DNA of 64,000 nt from Marinicella marina (GTDB lineage: Bacteria > Pseudomonadota > Gammaproteobacteria > Xanthomonadales > Marinicellaceae), in assembly GCF_030065545.1 (NCBI RefSeq), contig NZ_JASJNC010000006.1, forward strand, positions 124,001 to 188,000, read 5' to 3'. Below the pieces are notes generated by a model, which had not been told where the DNA came from, searched no databases, and saw only the letters and a list, made by a program, of their open reading frames with translations. Each line of letters starts with the position of its first letter. The stretch's first letter is position 1. Position numbers and translations under genes: made by a program. This document shows, piece by piece, positions 17,113 through 26,488 of this stretch.

Positions 17113-18012
17113 ATGAATCATCGGTTTAATTTTTATTGCCTTTTGTTGGTTTTTAGCACCATTGCTGTTGCTGAGACCGAGCGTTTGAGTGACTTTGAGG
17201 TGTTCAAAGTCAACTCGCCTGAAGAAATTGAACCTTCGGGTTTACACATAAAGGACGGTGTTTTGTATACGGTTTGTGATGATGCCAATAACATCTATCG
17301 ATTGTCTTTCAAACAAGATTCTTTGGTGGATGCGGTGGTTGATCAAAAGTTAGATGTGACTCAACTGGCAGCCATGAATTTGGATTTAGAGGGCATTACC
17401 GCAGTGGGAGATGATTTCTTTGTGGTGAGTGAAACCCATCATAAGTTGGTGCGTGTTGTCGGTGATGAAATCAAGTGGGTGCCAGAATTAGGTGGTGTTT
17501 ATGCCAAAGCCCATGAAGCAGGTCTTTTCCAAGTTTATAATGCCGGTTTGGAAGCCGCTACCTACTTAGGCAACCAGACATTCCTGTTGGCAGTTGAGCG
17601 GGAGCCGAGGGGGTTGATTGAAGTCACTTTTGACCAACAGTACACTCACATTATTAAACAAACCAATCAACGCTTTGCTGAAGACATCAACGATCCAAGC
17701 GCTGCAAGACAACCCGATCTAACAGGGTTGTTCAGTTTTGGTGGCAAGATTTTTGGCCTGCATCGTAATGCTTATTTGATTCAAGAAATAAGCAAAGGTG
17801 CTGATGGGCTGTACCAAACAGGCAAAGCTTGGAGTTATGAACACATCGTTCGAGATGCAAAATACGCTTACCAAGACATGCAATTTGGTCATGCTGAGGG
17901 TTTGGCTATGGATGATGACTATTTTTACCTCATCATCGATAACAACAAGAACCCAAACGCCAAAAACCCCAACGACAAGCGGCCTTTGTTAATCAGAGCC
18001 AAACGCGACTGA
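17113..18012 (+). CDS. Secreted phytase-like / SdiA-regulated-type beta-propeller protein
   Basis: I place the start at the ATG preceded by AGGAAA, which gives a 299-residue product with a signal peptide (FYCLLLVFSTIAVA). Any longer reading frame lies inside the carboxypeptidase. The mature protein has propeller-like strands with the family-like phrases EPSGLHIKDGVLYTVCDD, LDLEGITAVGDDFFVVSE and HAEGLAMDDDYFYLIIDN. This spacing of acidic turns resembles the 'esterase-like activity of phytase' and SdiA-regulated families, which often bind calcium. No enzymatic activity can be asserted. It probably belongs to the carboxypeptidase operon and overlaps the convergent M28 peptidase gene by 24 bp. 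Confidence 0.72.
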   Translation: MNHRFNFYCLLLVFSTIAVAETERLSDFEVFKVNSPEEIEPSGLHIKDGVLYTVCDDANNIYRLSFKQDSLVDAVVDQKLDVTQLAAMNLDLEGITAVGDDFFVVSETHHKLVRVVGDEIKWVPELGGVYAKAHEAGLFQVYNAGLEAATYLGNQTFLLAVEREPRGLIEVTFDQQYTHIIKQTNQRFAEDINDPSAARQPDLTGLFSFGGKIFGLHRNAYLIQEISKGADGLYQTGKAWSYEHIVRDAKYAYQDMQFGHAEGLAMDDDYFYLIIDNNKNPNAKNPNDKRPLLIRAKRD

Positions 18013-20268
18013 TTGCACCACAACAACATTATCTGACTGGATAAATGGTTTAGGAATTTGGTTCTCAGGCCTGTTATCAAGCGCGAATTCTGGCTGTTTT
18101 AATAAATCATTGCTGATACTTTGAACCTGCCAAACAAACGGCTTATTCTCTGATGTTTCGAGTGTGATTCTGATGTTTTTCTTGCCATTGAAATAATACC
18201 TCAACATGCGATTACCCGCACCTATCACCAAGGGTTCAGTCAATACTGCCTTGCGCCCATCAATGCTAATGGTGGTAATAGTTATGTCTTGTTGAGGATA
18301 TATTTCAATGATGTCGGTGTTGTTATTGGCTTGTATGTCAACCAATAATTCAGCGCTGTTGGGCCTGAGCAAAGGCTTGGTAACAGTCACGGTTGTTGGC
18401 ATTAATTCTATGGTCTCAACGGCTCGTGACAACTGCCTCACTGGTTTTCTGTAGTGCTGTCGAAATGCCAAGGTTTCCTGGTTGTTCAAGCGCTGTTCAA
18501 AAAGGCCTTGATGCCACTCAGATTGATGGCGATCATAGTGAAAATAATAAGCTTGTTGTTTGTCGGCGTCATACAGATATGACAAGCTGGTAGGGTGAGG
18601 TTGTGTGCTTGTCATGCTGGGGTTTTTATTTAAGTGGTAAGCCAGTGCGAGCGCAGCAAGCAGCAACAATATAAGCAGCAGTGAGATGCGTTTGACTGGG
18701 CTGATTACAGGCCATGACAGAGACAATACCCAGGTCAAAATCACTGCGGTGATGGGCAAGGCTGACAGGCCCAGCGCAATCGGTAAATTAACCAATAAGG
18801 TACCGGCCAGTATGAAGTTTACCACCGCTACAATCGGCGCCAGTTGTTCGGCCCACTTTTCTCGATGAACTTGAAACAGCAACAATATTGTGGCAGTTAA
18901 CACGGGCAGTAACAGGAGTCCGCTGCCGGGCAGGTAATAAACCACAGGAATAAGCAATAACAAAGAAACAGCAATGCTGATAAACGAGCCTGAAAGCGCC
19001 TTACTGCGACCCAGTACAGTCATAGCAATAAGACATGAACCAATCAAAGACACAGCCATAATAAGGTGTCCTTGGTAGGAAAACCCTTGAAGGATGTCTT
19101 TAGATGCAGGATCCACAGCGGCAACCAACAGCAACAAAAGCCAGCACCCCAAGTATGCCAAGCCAGCAGCAGACAGCAGCCAAATGAAAGCCATCAGTAA
19201 ATGTTTGGCCGGCAACAGCTGTTTTTTTCTGGCCTGCATAAACAACAAAAAAGTCACAAGGCCAATGAAGCCAACAATAAGCCAATTCAGCCAAGTTGGA
19301 TAGGCGATGATACCTACATTAGGTAGGCTGAAGTAGACCAATGATTCAGCGGATTTCATGTCACTTAAATCCGCTTGGGCAAAGTGCCTCAACAAAGCCA
19401 AGGTTTGGATGCTTTGATGCGCGAGGGTGTTTAATGATAAGCGACTCAGTGTATCCAGTTGGGTGTGATAGTTGAAATGATCGTCAATAAAAGCCAGATT
19501 AAATCCATTGATTTGACCGATTTGATTGAAAGGCGTGAGGTCGGTGTCATTCGGTAGCATTTTATAGATTTCATAGGTCAACGAAGTGGTCACCGGCATC
19601 GGCACTGCCGCTGCTTGAAAAGCTTCAATCATGGCGCGGTTACCACCCACCGTTTCAGGCCACATCATGCCTGGCCCGCTTGAACCCCTGGCTTCAAGAT
19701 TGATGATTAAACCAACATCATGGTTATTCAATTGTTCATTGATAAAAGCGTGCGCGCCTAACAGACCGATTTCTTCGGCATCAGTAAACACCACGAGTAG
19801 GTTGTTCTTGGGTTTTGCTTGGGTTTTGATGAAAGCGTTGATGGTTTCCAGTATCACCGCGACACCAGAGGCATCATCCCCAGCGCCAGTACCAGAGTAA
19901 ACAGCGGCGTCATAATGCGCCAATAACAACAGGTCTTTGGCGTCTGGATCACTGCCCGGGTATTTTGCAATGATATTTCTGATTGGTGCGGCGTTGCGAC
20001 TTTTGGGGTTGAAAGCCACTGATTTTTGTCTCGACACTTGAAAACCCATGGCATTGAGTTTTCTGACCAAATACCGCTGGGTGTCATCATGGTAATACTG
20101 ACCCACACCGCGCGGGCCGCGGGTCATATATTCTATATGTTCAAGGGTGTTTTCTAAAAACAGTCCATCGTAAAACAAATCTGGTGGGGTGTTGGAAGGG
20201 TAGCTCAGTTGATAGCCTCCCCAACAGATGAGGGTGAACAAAATGGTATAGAGAATGTTTTTCAGCAT
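17989..20268 (-). CDS. Membrane-anchored M28-family metallopeptidase
   Basis: The 759-residue protein has an N-terminal membrane anchor (LYTILFTLICWGGYQL) and an M28 zinc aminopeptidase domain over about residues 60-310. Visible are the first metal ligands in LLAHYDAAVYSGTGAGDDASG, the catalytic and bridging acids in FTDAEEIGLLGAHAF, and the late His in HFNYHTQLDT. Residues ~325-555 hold roughly eight hydrophobic helices, and a C-terminal ~190-residue soluble domain follows. This arrangement is that of the ERMP1/vacuolar Pff1-like branch of M28, rather than of secreted bacterial aminopeptidases. The active site should face the periplasm. With the M14 and tricorn enzymes it fits a peptide-degrading lifestyle. 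Confidence 0.88.
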   Translation of the reverse strand: MLKNILYTILFTLICWGGYQLSYPSNTPPDLFYDGLFLENTLEHIEYMTRGPRGVGQYYHDDTQRYLVRKLNAMGFQVSRQKSVAFNPKSRNAAPIRNIIAKYPGSDPDAKDLLLLAHYDAAVYSGTGAGDDASGVAVILETINAFIKTQAKPKNNLLVVFTDAEEIGLLGAHAFINEQLNNHDVGLIINLEARGSSGPGMMWPETVGGNRAMIEAFQAAAVPMPVTTSLTYEIYKMLPNDTDLTPFNQIGQINGFNLAFIDDHFNYHTQLDTLSRLSLNTLAHQSIQTLALLRHFAQADLSDMKSAESLVYFSLPNVGIIAYPTWLNWLIVGFIGLVTFLLFMQARKKQLLPAKHLLMAFIWLLSAAGLAYLGCWLLLLLVAAVDPASKDILQGFSYQGHLIMAVSLIGSCLIAMTVLGRSKALSGSFISIAVSLLLLIPVVYYLPGSGLLLLPVLTATILLLFQVHREKWAEQLAPIVAVVNFILAGTLLVNLPIALGLSALPITAVILTWVLSLSWPVISPVKRISLLLILLLLAALALAYHLNKNPSMTSTQPHPTSLSYLYDADKQQAYYFHYDRHQSEWHQGLFEQRLNNQETLAFRQHYRKPVRQLSRAVETIELMPTTVTVTKPLLRPNSAELLVDIQANNNTDIIEIYPQQDITITTISIDGRKAVLTEPLVIGAGNRMLRYYFNGKKNIRITLETSENKPFVWQVQSISNDLLKQPEFALDNRPENQIPKPFIQSDNVVVVQSVAFGSD

Positions 20269-20358
20269 GGACCAATTGAATCAAAAAAAGCACCATGACT
20301 TTAACACATATTTTGCCGATGGTTTGTTTCGTCCATCAGGTTTTTCAACTTGCCTTGA

Positions 20359-21612
20359 TCAGCTTCTGACAATCACAGCGCCCAATTGATTGAGTTTTTC
20401 TTCAATGGCTTCGTAACCGCGATCAATGTAGTGGATGTCGTGCACAGTGGTTTGCCCTGTTGCCGCCAGTCCGGCGAGCACCAGCGAGGCAGATGCCCTG
20501 AGGTCTGTAGCAGTGACTGGAGCGCCACTGAGTGTGTCCACGCCTTTGATCATGGCTTGGTTTCCTTCTACTTGAATGTTGGCGCCCATGCGATTGAGTT
20601 CCTCAACATGCATGAAGCGGTTTTCGAACAAAGTTTCGGTGATGTGACTGGTACCATCAGCGATGGCATTCAAGGCACAAAATTGGGCTTGCATGTCAGT
20701 TGGGAAAGCCGGATGTGGCGCGGTGCGGATGTCCACAGGTGTCGGCCTTTTGCCGTGCATGTTCAATGTTACACTGTCTGCGGTGGTGGTTATTTCTGCA
20801 CCCGCTTCAACCAATTTAGCGAAGACAGCGTCTAAGTCATCGTTACAACTGTTGTTGATGGTTATGGAACCGCCGGTGATGGCTGCGGCCACCAGGAAAG
20901 TGCCAATTTCGATGCGGTCGGGCATCACTGAATATGTCGTACCTTGCAGTTGGTCTTTGCCCTGCACATAAATCTTGGAGGTCCCTTCACCCGTTATCTC
21001 AGCACCCATGGCTTTGAGGTATTTGGCCAAATCTACCACTTCTGGCTCAATCGCAGCGTTTTCGATCAAGGTTTCGCCTTTGGCCAGTGTGGCTGCTATC
21101 AAAATGTTCTCAGTACCTGTGACGGTAACTTTTTCCATCATGATTCGGTTGCCTTTGAGTCGCTCACAATTGGCTAATATATAGCCATCCTGTACTTCGA
21201 TTTTGGCGCCCATGGCTTGTAGCCCTTTGATGTGTAAGTCCACGGGGCGTGCACCAATTTGACAACCACCCGGTAAAGAAACCTTAGCACGGCCATAACG
21301 AGCCACCAGTGGGCCCAAGGCAAGAATTGAAGCGCGCATGGTTTTAACCGTCTCATAGGGCGCTGTTTGGTTGTTGATTGTGTCGGTGTTGATGGTGATG
21401 TCAGCGTGGTGGTCAACCGTTAATTTTGCCCCTAATTGTGCCAATAATTCATTCATTGTAGTGACATCATGCAAATGAGGGACATGCTTGATGTGTGACT
21501 CACCTTGGCCCACTATGGTGGCTGCCAAAATCGGTAACACGGCATTTTTTGCGCCTGAGGCTGCAATGGTTCCTTGAATGGTTTGACCGCCAGTTATGGT
21601 GATTTGGTTCAT
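20359..21612 (-). CDS. murA: UDP-N-acetylglucosamine 1-carboxyvinyltransferase
   Basis: MurA catalyses the first committed step of peptidoglycan synthesis, transferring enolpyruvate from PEP to UDP-GlcNAc in the cytoplasm. The 417-residue length is typical. It shows the N-terminal [14 protein letters not shown], the catalytic loop [14 protein letters not shown] with the PEP- and fosfomycin-reactive Cys, and the C-terminal [15 protein letters not shown]. The gene follows ibaG with a gap of 18 bp on the same strand, the conserved ibaG-murA order of gammaproteobacteria. The mla transport genes that usually precede them in E. coli are absent here; a yrbG-led operon diverges instead. Confidence 0.98.
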   Translation of the reverse strand: MNQITITGGQTIQGTIAASGAKNAVLPILAATIVGQGESHIKHVPHLHDVTTMNELLAQLGAKLTVDHHADITINTDTINNQTAPYETVKTMRASILALGPLVARYGRAKVSLPGGCQIGARPVDLHIKGLQAMGAKIEVQDGYILANCERLKGNRIMMEKVTVTGTENILIAATLAKGETLIENAAIEPEVVDLAKYLKAMGAEITGEGTSKIYVQGKDQLQGTTYSVMPDRIEIGTFLVAAAITGGSITINNSCNDDLDAVFAKLVEAGAEITTTADSVTLNMHGKRPTPVDIRTAPHPAFPTDMQAQFCALNAIADGTSHITETLFENRFMHVEELNRMGANIQVEGNQAMIKGVDTLSGAPVTATDLRASASLVLAGLAATGQTTVHDIHYIDRGYEAIEEKLNQLGAVIVRS

Positions 21613-21630
21613 GCTGATATCCTATTGAAA

Positions 21631-21876
21631 TTATTGCGAAAGTTGCGCGTATTCTGTGGGGGTGTAAGCTTTTATGCTCAAGGCATGAATGTCTGCTATC
21701 ATGTGTTCACCCAAAGCATTATAAATCATTCGGTGGCGTTTGATTTTCATCATGCCTTCAAAAGCTTGGGCCACAACGATGGCTTCATAATGGCGTTGAT
21801 CCTCACCGTAAACTTCAAGGTGCTGACAGTCTATATGTGTCGATAGTAATTTTTTAACTTCGTTTGGGTGCATCAA
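21631..21876 (-). CDS. ibaG: BolA/IbaG-family protein
   Basis: This 81-residue BolA-fold protein is of the IbaG (YrbA) subgroup. The core IVVAQAFEGMMKIKRHRMIYNAL carries the conserved FEG and the RH motif, whose His helps hold a [2Fe-2S] cluster shared with monothiol glutaredoxins. HALSIKAYTPTEY is the family's C-terminal signature. IbaG is linked to acid stress and iron-sulphur handling. Its place directly before murA is conserved. Two adjacent ATG codons are possible starts and differ by one residue. Confidence 0.93.
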   Translation of the reverse strand: MMHPNEVKKLLSTHIDCQHLEVYGEDQRHYEAIVVAQAFEGMMKIKRHRMIYNALGEHMIADIHALSIKAYTPTEYAQLSQ

Positions 21877-21890
21877 TGGTAATTGTTTGT

Positions 21891-21918
21891 TTGTTGAGGG
21901 CGCATGATATTGTAAAAT
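21891..21918 (+). promoter_or_regulatory. Candidate sigma-70 promoter for the yrbG-kds-lpt operon
   Basis: TTGTTG and TAAAAT are separated by 16 bp in the 111-bp gap between the divergent ibaG and yrbG genes. It lies about 70 nt before the yrbG start. Both hexamers are good but not perfect matches. Confidence 0.35.
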
Positions 21919-21987
21919 AGTACGTTTATAAAGAGATTGCGATTAAATAATTGCATTCATTGCCCATTTACTGGAAAAAACTAACAT

Positions 21988-22956
21988 ATGATTGAATCAT
22001 TGAGTTTTCTGATACTCGGCCTGGTCATGCTTATTTATGCCGCCGATAAATTTGTTTTAGGTGCCGCGTCAACTGCTAAACACATGGGTGTTTCTACCAT
22101 GTTGGTGGGTTTGATTATTGTTGGCTTTGGTACCTCAGCCCCTGAAATGGTGGTTTCGGCCATCGCATCATTCAAAGGCAACTCAGGTTTGGCTTTGGGC
22201 AATGCTGTGGGTTCAAACATCACCAACATCGCCTTGGTTTTGGGTGTTGGCCTGATGATCGTGCCAATGAGCATCAAATCCCAAACCATCAAAAGAGAAA
22301 TGCCGATATTGTTGTTGGTGACTTTGTTGGTACTGTTTTTGTTGATTGACTTAAAGTTGACATTTGTCGATGGCGTGATCTTAATCACTGGCATGTTCGT
22401 GGTGACTGGGTTTTTACTTTATATTGGTATAAAAACTGATAAAGATGAGTTCAGTGATGAATTAGAAGCTGAATTTGATTTGGATATCGATTTAAAGAAA
22501 GCCATCCTGTTTTTGATTTTTGGTATCATCATGTTACCGGTGGCCTCACAACTGATGGTCAAAGGTGCTACGGATATCGCATTGATTTTTGGTGTTTCTG
22601 ACATGGTGATTGGATTAACTATTGTGGCCTTGGGTACTTCTTTACCTGAATTGGCGGCGACAGTGGCCAGTGCCATGAAAAAAGAACATGATTTGGCCAT
22701 TGGTAACATTGTTGGTTCCAATATGTTTAATTTATTGGGTGTGATTGGAATATCGGGTTTGATTCGCGAGTATGAATTCACCGCCCATTTCATTAAGTAT
22801 GATTATTTTTACATGCTGATGTTGACCGTGTTTCTGTTTCTGGCATCGGTTTATTTTGTTTTAAAAGACCGGTTTATTTCGCGCATCATTGGCGTCATCT
22901 TATTGGTGATGTATGTCAGTTACATGATTTGGTTGTACCTGAGTGAAGGCATATGA
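21988..22956 (+). CDS. yrbG: Calcium/sodium antiporter (CaCA family)
   Basis: The 322-residue inner-membrane protein has about ten helices in two inverted repeats. Each repeat carries the CaCA alpha signature: GFGTSAPEMVVSAIASFKGNSGLALGNAVGSNITN in the first half and ALGTSLPELAATVASAMKKEHDLAIGNIVGSNMFN in the second, with the ion-binding Glu in each (xSxPE). An acidic loop (DKDEFSDELEAEFDLDIDLKK) separates the halves. The E. coli homologue is not essential. It starts an operon that continues into the Kdo and Lpt genes and overlaps kdsD by 4 bp. Confidence 0.95.
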   Translation: MIESLSFLILGLVMLIYAADKFVLGAASTAKHMGVSTMLVGLIIVGFGTSAPEMVVSAIASFKGNSGLALGNAVGSNITNIALVLGVGLMIVPMSIKSQTIKREMPILLLVTLLVLFLLIDLKLTFVDGVILITGMFVVTGFLLYIGIKTDKDEFSDELEAEFDLDIDLKKAILFLIFGIIMLPVASQLMVKGATDIALIFGVSDMVIGLTIVALGTSLPELAATVASAMKKEHDLAIGNIVGSNMFNLLGVIGISGLIREYEFTAHFIKYDYFYMLMLTVFLFLASVYFVLKDRFISRIIGVILLVMYVSYMIWLYLSEGI

Positions 22957-23933
22957 CAACTTACGATAGCAAACAAATACTGCAGCAAGCACAGTCGGTC
23001 TTTGCGATTGAGTTGGCTGGAATCAAAGCCATTGAAGCAAACTTGGGTGCCGACTTTGTGGCTGCTGTCAACGCCATCATGACCTGTCGTGGGCATGTGG
23101 TGGTAATAGGTATGGGCAAATCAGGCCACATTGGCAATAAAATATCTGCCACTTTGGCCTCAACTGGTACCCCGGCTTTTTTTGTGCATCCAGGTGAAGC
23201 CAGTCACGGTGACTTGGGTATGATAACCGCTGGTGATGTGGTCTTGGCGATTTCAAATTCAGGTGAGACAGAAGAAGTACTGACCATTTTGCCGGTGATC
23301 AAACGAATGGGCGCCAAGTTGATTTCCATGACGGGGAATGTCAATTCATCATTGGCAAAAAATGCCGATATACACTTAGAAATCTCAGTGCCGGAGGAAG
23401 CTTGTCCCTTGGGTTTAGCACCCACTGCAAGTACCACCGCAACCTTGGTGATGGGTGATGCATTGGCAGTGACGTTGCTGGAGCTGCGTGGCTTCACCAA
23501 AGAAGATTTTGCCAGGTCGCATCCCGCGGGTTCATTGGGCAAGAAACTGTTGTTGGGCATCAAAGATGTGATGCGAACCGGTGCGGATATGCCAACTGTG
23601 ACACAGCAAGCTACATTCAGCGAGGCACTGGTTGAGATGAACCTCAAGGGCTTAGGAATGACGGCAGTGGTGGATGACAAAGGTGCCGTGATTGGCGTGT
23701 TTACCGATGGTGATTTACGCCGTACCATCAATCAATTTGATCGTGACAAAGAGCGCCCCATAGCTGAGTTGGCTACCAAAAACCCAGTAATGATCAGAGC
23801 CAATAAAATGGCTGTAGAGGCGGCCCAAATAATGGAGCAGCATAAAATCCATGCTTTATTGGTGGTTGATGCATCGGATCAATTGGTAGGTGCATTGAAT
23901 ATTCATGATTTACTTAGGGCAGGAGTGGTTTGA
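22953..23933 (+). CDS. kdsD: Arabinose-5-phosphate isomerase
   Basis: KdsD interconverts ribulose-5-phosphate and arabinose-5-phosphate, the first step to Kdo for the lipopolysaccharide core. The 326-residue protein has an N-terminal SIS domain (GMGKSGHIGNKISATLASTG, HPGEASHGDLGMI, ISNSGETEEV) and two C-terminal CBS domains (KDVMRTGADMPTV and NPVMIRANKMAVEAAQ). Its start overlaps the yrbG stop (ATGA), and its stop overlaps the kdsC start, so translation is probably coupled. Confidence 0.97.
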   Translation: MTTYDSKQILQQAQSVFAIELAGIKAIEANLGADFVAAVNAIMTCRGHVVVIGMGKSGHIGNKISATLASTGTPAFFVHPGEASHGDLGMITAGDVVLAISNSGETEEVLTILPVIKRMGAKLISMTGNVNSSLAKNADIHLEISVPEEACPLGLAPTASTTATLVMGDALAVTLLELRGFTKEDFARSHPAGSLGKKLLLGIKDVMRTGADMPTVTQQATFSEALVEMNLKGLGMTAVVDDKGAVIGVFTDGDLRRTINQFDRDKERPIAELATKNPVMIRANKMAVEAAQIMEQHKIHALLVVDASDQLVGALNIHDLLRAGVV

Positions 23934-24463
23934 TGGATTACAGTGATATACACATAGCAAAGGCAAAAAAAATCAAGCTGGTCATTTTTGATGTGGATGG
24001 GGTGCTGACTGATGGCGGCCTGTACTTTACGGATGATGGTCGAGAAATTAAAAAATTCAACGTCAAAGATGGCATGGGCATCTCTATTTTGGTGAAAAAA
24101 GGCATTGAAGTAGCTGTTATCACCGGTCGCAGTTCTGTGATTGTGGCAGAAAGAATGAAATCTTTGGGCGTTAATCATGTCTATCAAGGCAGGATGAACA
24201 AACTAGAAACCTATGAAAACCTGAAAGTTGCGATGAACATCACCGATGAGGAAGTGGCGTTTGTTGGCGATGACATCATTGATTTACCCATCATGCAGCG
24301 TTGTTCCTTGTCAGTGGCTGTGGCTGATGCGCACCAGGATGTGATTAAGCAAGCAGCACTGGTTTTGGATAAGTGTGGCGGAATGGGAGCAGCCAGAGAC
24401 GTGTGTGACCTGATTATGGACGCCCAAGGCTTGTATCATGATTTCACTGAAGGTCATCAATGA
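23933..24463 (+). CDS. kdsC: 3-deoxy-D-manno-octulosonate 8-phosphate phosphatase
   Basis: KdsC removes phosphate from Kdo-8-phosphate. The 176-residue HAD-superfamily enzyme shows FDVDGVLTDGGLYF with the nucleophile and acid-base Asp pair, VITGRSS, and GDDIIDLPIM with the Mg-binding Asp. I chose the ATG overlapping the kdsD stop (TGATG) rather than the TTG just before it. Together with kdsD it covers two of the Kdo steps; kdsA and kdsB are not in this window. Confidence 0.96.
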   Translation: MDYSDIHIAKAKKIKLVIFDVDGVLTDGGLYFTDDGREIKKFNVKDGMGISILVKKGIEVAVITGRSSVIVAERMKSLGVNHVYQGRMNKLETYENLKVAMNITDEEVAFVGDDIIDLPIMQRCSLSVAVADAHQDVIKQAALVLDKCGGMGAARDVCDLIMDAQGLYHDFTEGHQ

Positions 24464-25020
24464 TTGAATTTGCTCGAATAAAACAATTGCTGCTGTTTGG
24501 ACTATTAGCAGTTGTTACTTTTGCTGTTTATGATAATTTCTTTGCTGACAAAGAAAGCCCATTGTTTCAGCCCTTTACCAAAGGTTACTCGTTACAACAG
24601 GTGGTTATAGAAACCTCTGATGAACAAGGTCAAATAGTTACCACCATCAAATCACCTGCGGTTATTCACTATGCTGACAGTAAGAAGACCTTGATCCGAC
24701 AACCCAATATCACTTTGCATGAAAATGATGGGGATTGGGTGTTTCAATCAGCAGTGGGTGAGATCAACCCCAACCAAACAGAAATTTATTTTCCAGAACA
24801 GGTTTTTCTTGAGCTCAATGAGTCTGACATTAATGCCAATGAAATGACCATTGAAACCAGCCAACTGCTGGTTAACCTGAACGATAAAGTGGGTAAAACA
24901 GCTGCTTTAATCAACATGAAACAATTGGGCGCAGCCATGAAGGGGAAGGGTGCAGTGGTCGACTTTAATCGACAGGAAATTGAAATATTAAGTGAGATGT
25001 ATGCAGAATTTAAAAATTAA
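24460..25020 (+). CDS. lptC: LPS export ABC transporter periplasmic protein LptC
   Basis: The 186-residue bitopic protein has one N-terminal membrane helix (KQLLLFGLLAVVTFAVYDNFF) and a periplasmic beta-jellyroll domain. It takes LPS from the LptB2FG complex and passes it to LptA. Sequence conservation is low, as usual for LptC; the identification rests on length, topology and position between kdsC and lptA. Its start overlaps the kdsC stop by 4 bp. Confidence 0.92.
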   Translation: MIEFARIKQLLLFGLLAVVTFAVYDNFFADKESPLFQPFTKGYSLQQVVIETSDEQGQIVTTIKSPAVIHYADSKKTLIRQPNITLHENDGDWVFQSAVGEINPNQTEIYFPEQVFLELNESDINANEMTIETSQLLVNLNDKVGKTAALINMKQLGAAMKGKGAVVDFNRQEIEILSEMYAEFKN

Positions 25021-25486
25021 AACAGCCGGCATGTTGTTGCTATGTGCCTTACCTGTGATGGCGCTGGACAGTGACCGTACGGCTAAAATAGTGATTGAAG
25101 GACCAGGCTGCTTAACCAAATTAAAGGACAGCCAGACTGAATGTAAAAAAGGCTTGAAGATTGTTCAAGGCAGTTTGTTGATTGAGTCAACCTATGGTTT
25201 GATTAACCACAAAGACCAAGGCATCGGAAACGTTTTGATGAGGGGTGAACAAGTCTACATGGAACAAATGATGGAAGACGGCGATAAAATGGTGATCAAA
25301 GCCAATGAAATGGACTATCGCAAAAGCGAAGACAAAGTTTATTTAGTTGGCAATGTCAGCATCAAAAGCTCAATTGGCGTCACCACTGGTGAGAACATTG
25401 AATTTGATTTGAAAACACAAGAAATCATTTCAACGGGTGAAGGTGAGCAACAGTTCAGAATGGAAATAGACCAAAACAATGATTGA
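25001..25486 (+). CDS. lptA: LPS transport periplasmic bridge protein LptA
   Basis: LptA polymerises into the periplasmic bridge that carries LPS from LptC to LptD. The product has a signal peptide ([11 protein letters not shown], mature start at LDSDR) and an OstA-type beta-jellyroll ([27 protein letters not shown]). The preferred ATG gives 161 residues; an in-frame GTG nine nt upstream is possible. Two cysteines occur early in the mature part ([15 protein letters not shown]), which I do not recall in E. coli LptA and which could form a disulphide. It overlaps both lptC and lptB. Confidence 0.93.
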   Translation: MQNLKIKTAGMLLLCALPVMALDSDRTAKIVIEGPGCLTKLKDSQTECKKGLKIVQGSLLIESTYGLINHKDQGIGNVLMRGEQVYMEQMMEDGDKMVIKANEMDYRKSEDKVYLVGNVSIKSSIGVTTGENIEFDLKTQEIISTGEGEQQFRMEIDQNND

Positions 25487-26198
25487 AGCGATTGATATTG
25501 CTAAAACTTATCAGAAAAGGACTGTGATTCAATCTGTTTCTTTTCAGGTTAACCAAGGCGAAGTGGTTGGTTTACTGGGCCCCAATGGTGCGGGCAAAAC
25601 CACTTGCTTTTATATGGTTGTGGGCTTGATTGGGGTTGATCAAGGACAGATTAATATCGATGGTTTTGATGCCACCAAATATGGCATGCATGAAAGAGCT
25701 AAATTAGGCTTGGGATACTTACCGCAGGAAGCTTCTGTATTTCGAAAATTATCAGTCAAAGACAACGTCATGGCGGTTTTAGAATTACGCAAAGACCTCA
25801 GTGTCGAGCAACGCAAAAACCGCTGCCTTGAGTTACTCGAAGAATTAAATGTAGAGCATGTTAAAAATCAATTGGGTGTCAGTCTTTCTGGTGGCGAACG
25901 GCGACGGGTTGAGATTGCACGTTGTTTGGCTCTTGAGCCGAAATACATTCTACTGGATGAACCTTTTGCTGGAGTTGATCCAGTTTCAGTGATTGATATT
26001 CAAAAGATTGTGCAGCACTTAAAAAGCAAGAAAATAGGGGTTTTAATCACCGACCACAATGTCAGAGAAACACTTGGAATCTGTGACAGGGCCTATATCC
26101 TCAATGATGGCAAAATGTTAACAGAGGGCAAGCCTGAACAAATTATTTCAAATGCAGACGTAAAAAAAGTCTATCTGGGCCAAGATTTTTCTATGTAA
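25479..26198 (+). CDS. lptB: LPS export ABC transporter ATP-binding protein LptB
   Basis: LptB is the cytoplasmic ATPase dimer that powers LPS extraction with LptF and LptG. The 239-residue ABC protein shows Walker [12 protein letters not shown], the Q-loop in LPQEAS, signature LSGGERRR, Walker [13 protein letters not shown] and the switch His in TDHN. It closes the lptCAB block. In most gammaproteobacteria rpoN (sigma-54) follows directly; here it does not. Confidence 0.97.
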   Translation: MIEAIDIAKTYQKRTVIQSVSFQVNQGEVVGLLGPNGAGKTTCFYMVVGLIGVDQGQINIDGFDATKYGMHERAKLGLGYLPQEASVFRKLSVKDNVMAVLELRKDLSVEQRKNRCLELLEELNVEHVKNQLGVSLSGGERRRVEIARCLALEPKYILLDEPFAGVDPVSVIDIQKIVQHLKSKKIGVLITDHNVRETLGICDRAYILNDGKMLTEGKPEQIISNADVKKVYLGQDFSM

Positions 26199-26220
26199 TG
26201 GTAAATCGAGCACAGGCTTC

Positions 26221-26249
26221 TTGTAATTTGTGACGCTGTTGGTTATATT
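26221..26249 (+). promoter_or_regulatory. Candidate sigma-70 promoter between lptB and hpf
   Basis: TTGTAA and TATATT are 17 bp apart (4/6 and 5/6 matches to consensus). A transcript starting about 26256 would carry a leader of about 240 nt before hpf. That leader contains a small ORF and two overlapping hairpins. Confidence 0.5.
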
Positions 26250-26266
26250 AATCTAACGGGAGAACA

Positions 26267-26488
26267 ATGAAAATAATAAACTTTTTTGCCTTTACCAATC
26301 TTACAGTTAACAAGTCTTTCTCTCGCGTCAGTATAATTTCTTTTAAAAAACTTTTTTACACATACAATGTTTTTTCCCTATTTGCCGCAGAGGCACATCT
26401 CAAAAACCTGAGATACGATGGTTTTTGCAGTGCTGTCTTAATGCGCGATAAATGTTCTAATCACTTGAGCCACAGGTTCAAAAAATGA
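26267..26488 (+). CDS. Possible small or leader ORF in the lptB-hpf gap
   Basis: A 73-codon frame starts 18 nt after the candidate -10, with GGGAGAA about 5 nt before its ATG, a strong Shine-Dalgarno. The product is basic and unusually rich in Phe in its first half (INFFAFTNLTVNKSFSR, then FKKLF and VFSLF). It has no signal peptide or recognised domain. It ends 10 nt before hpf. It could be a leader peptide affecting hpf, a small protein, or chance. Nothing in it resembles rpoN. Confidence 0.3.
   Translation: MKIINFFAFTNLTVNKSFSRVSIISFKKLFYTYNVFSLFAAEAHLKNLRYDGFCSAVLMRDKCSNHLSHRFKK
26397..26426 (+). other. Overlapping alternative hairpins in the hpf leader
   Basis: ATCTCA and TGAGAT can pair around AAAACC. 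Alternatively AAAAACC can pair with GGTTTTT around TGAGATACGAT. Each structure uses bases needed by the other, so they are mutually exclusive, as in attenuator-like leaders. The second stem is not followed by a clean U-tract. Confidence 0.35.
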
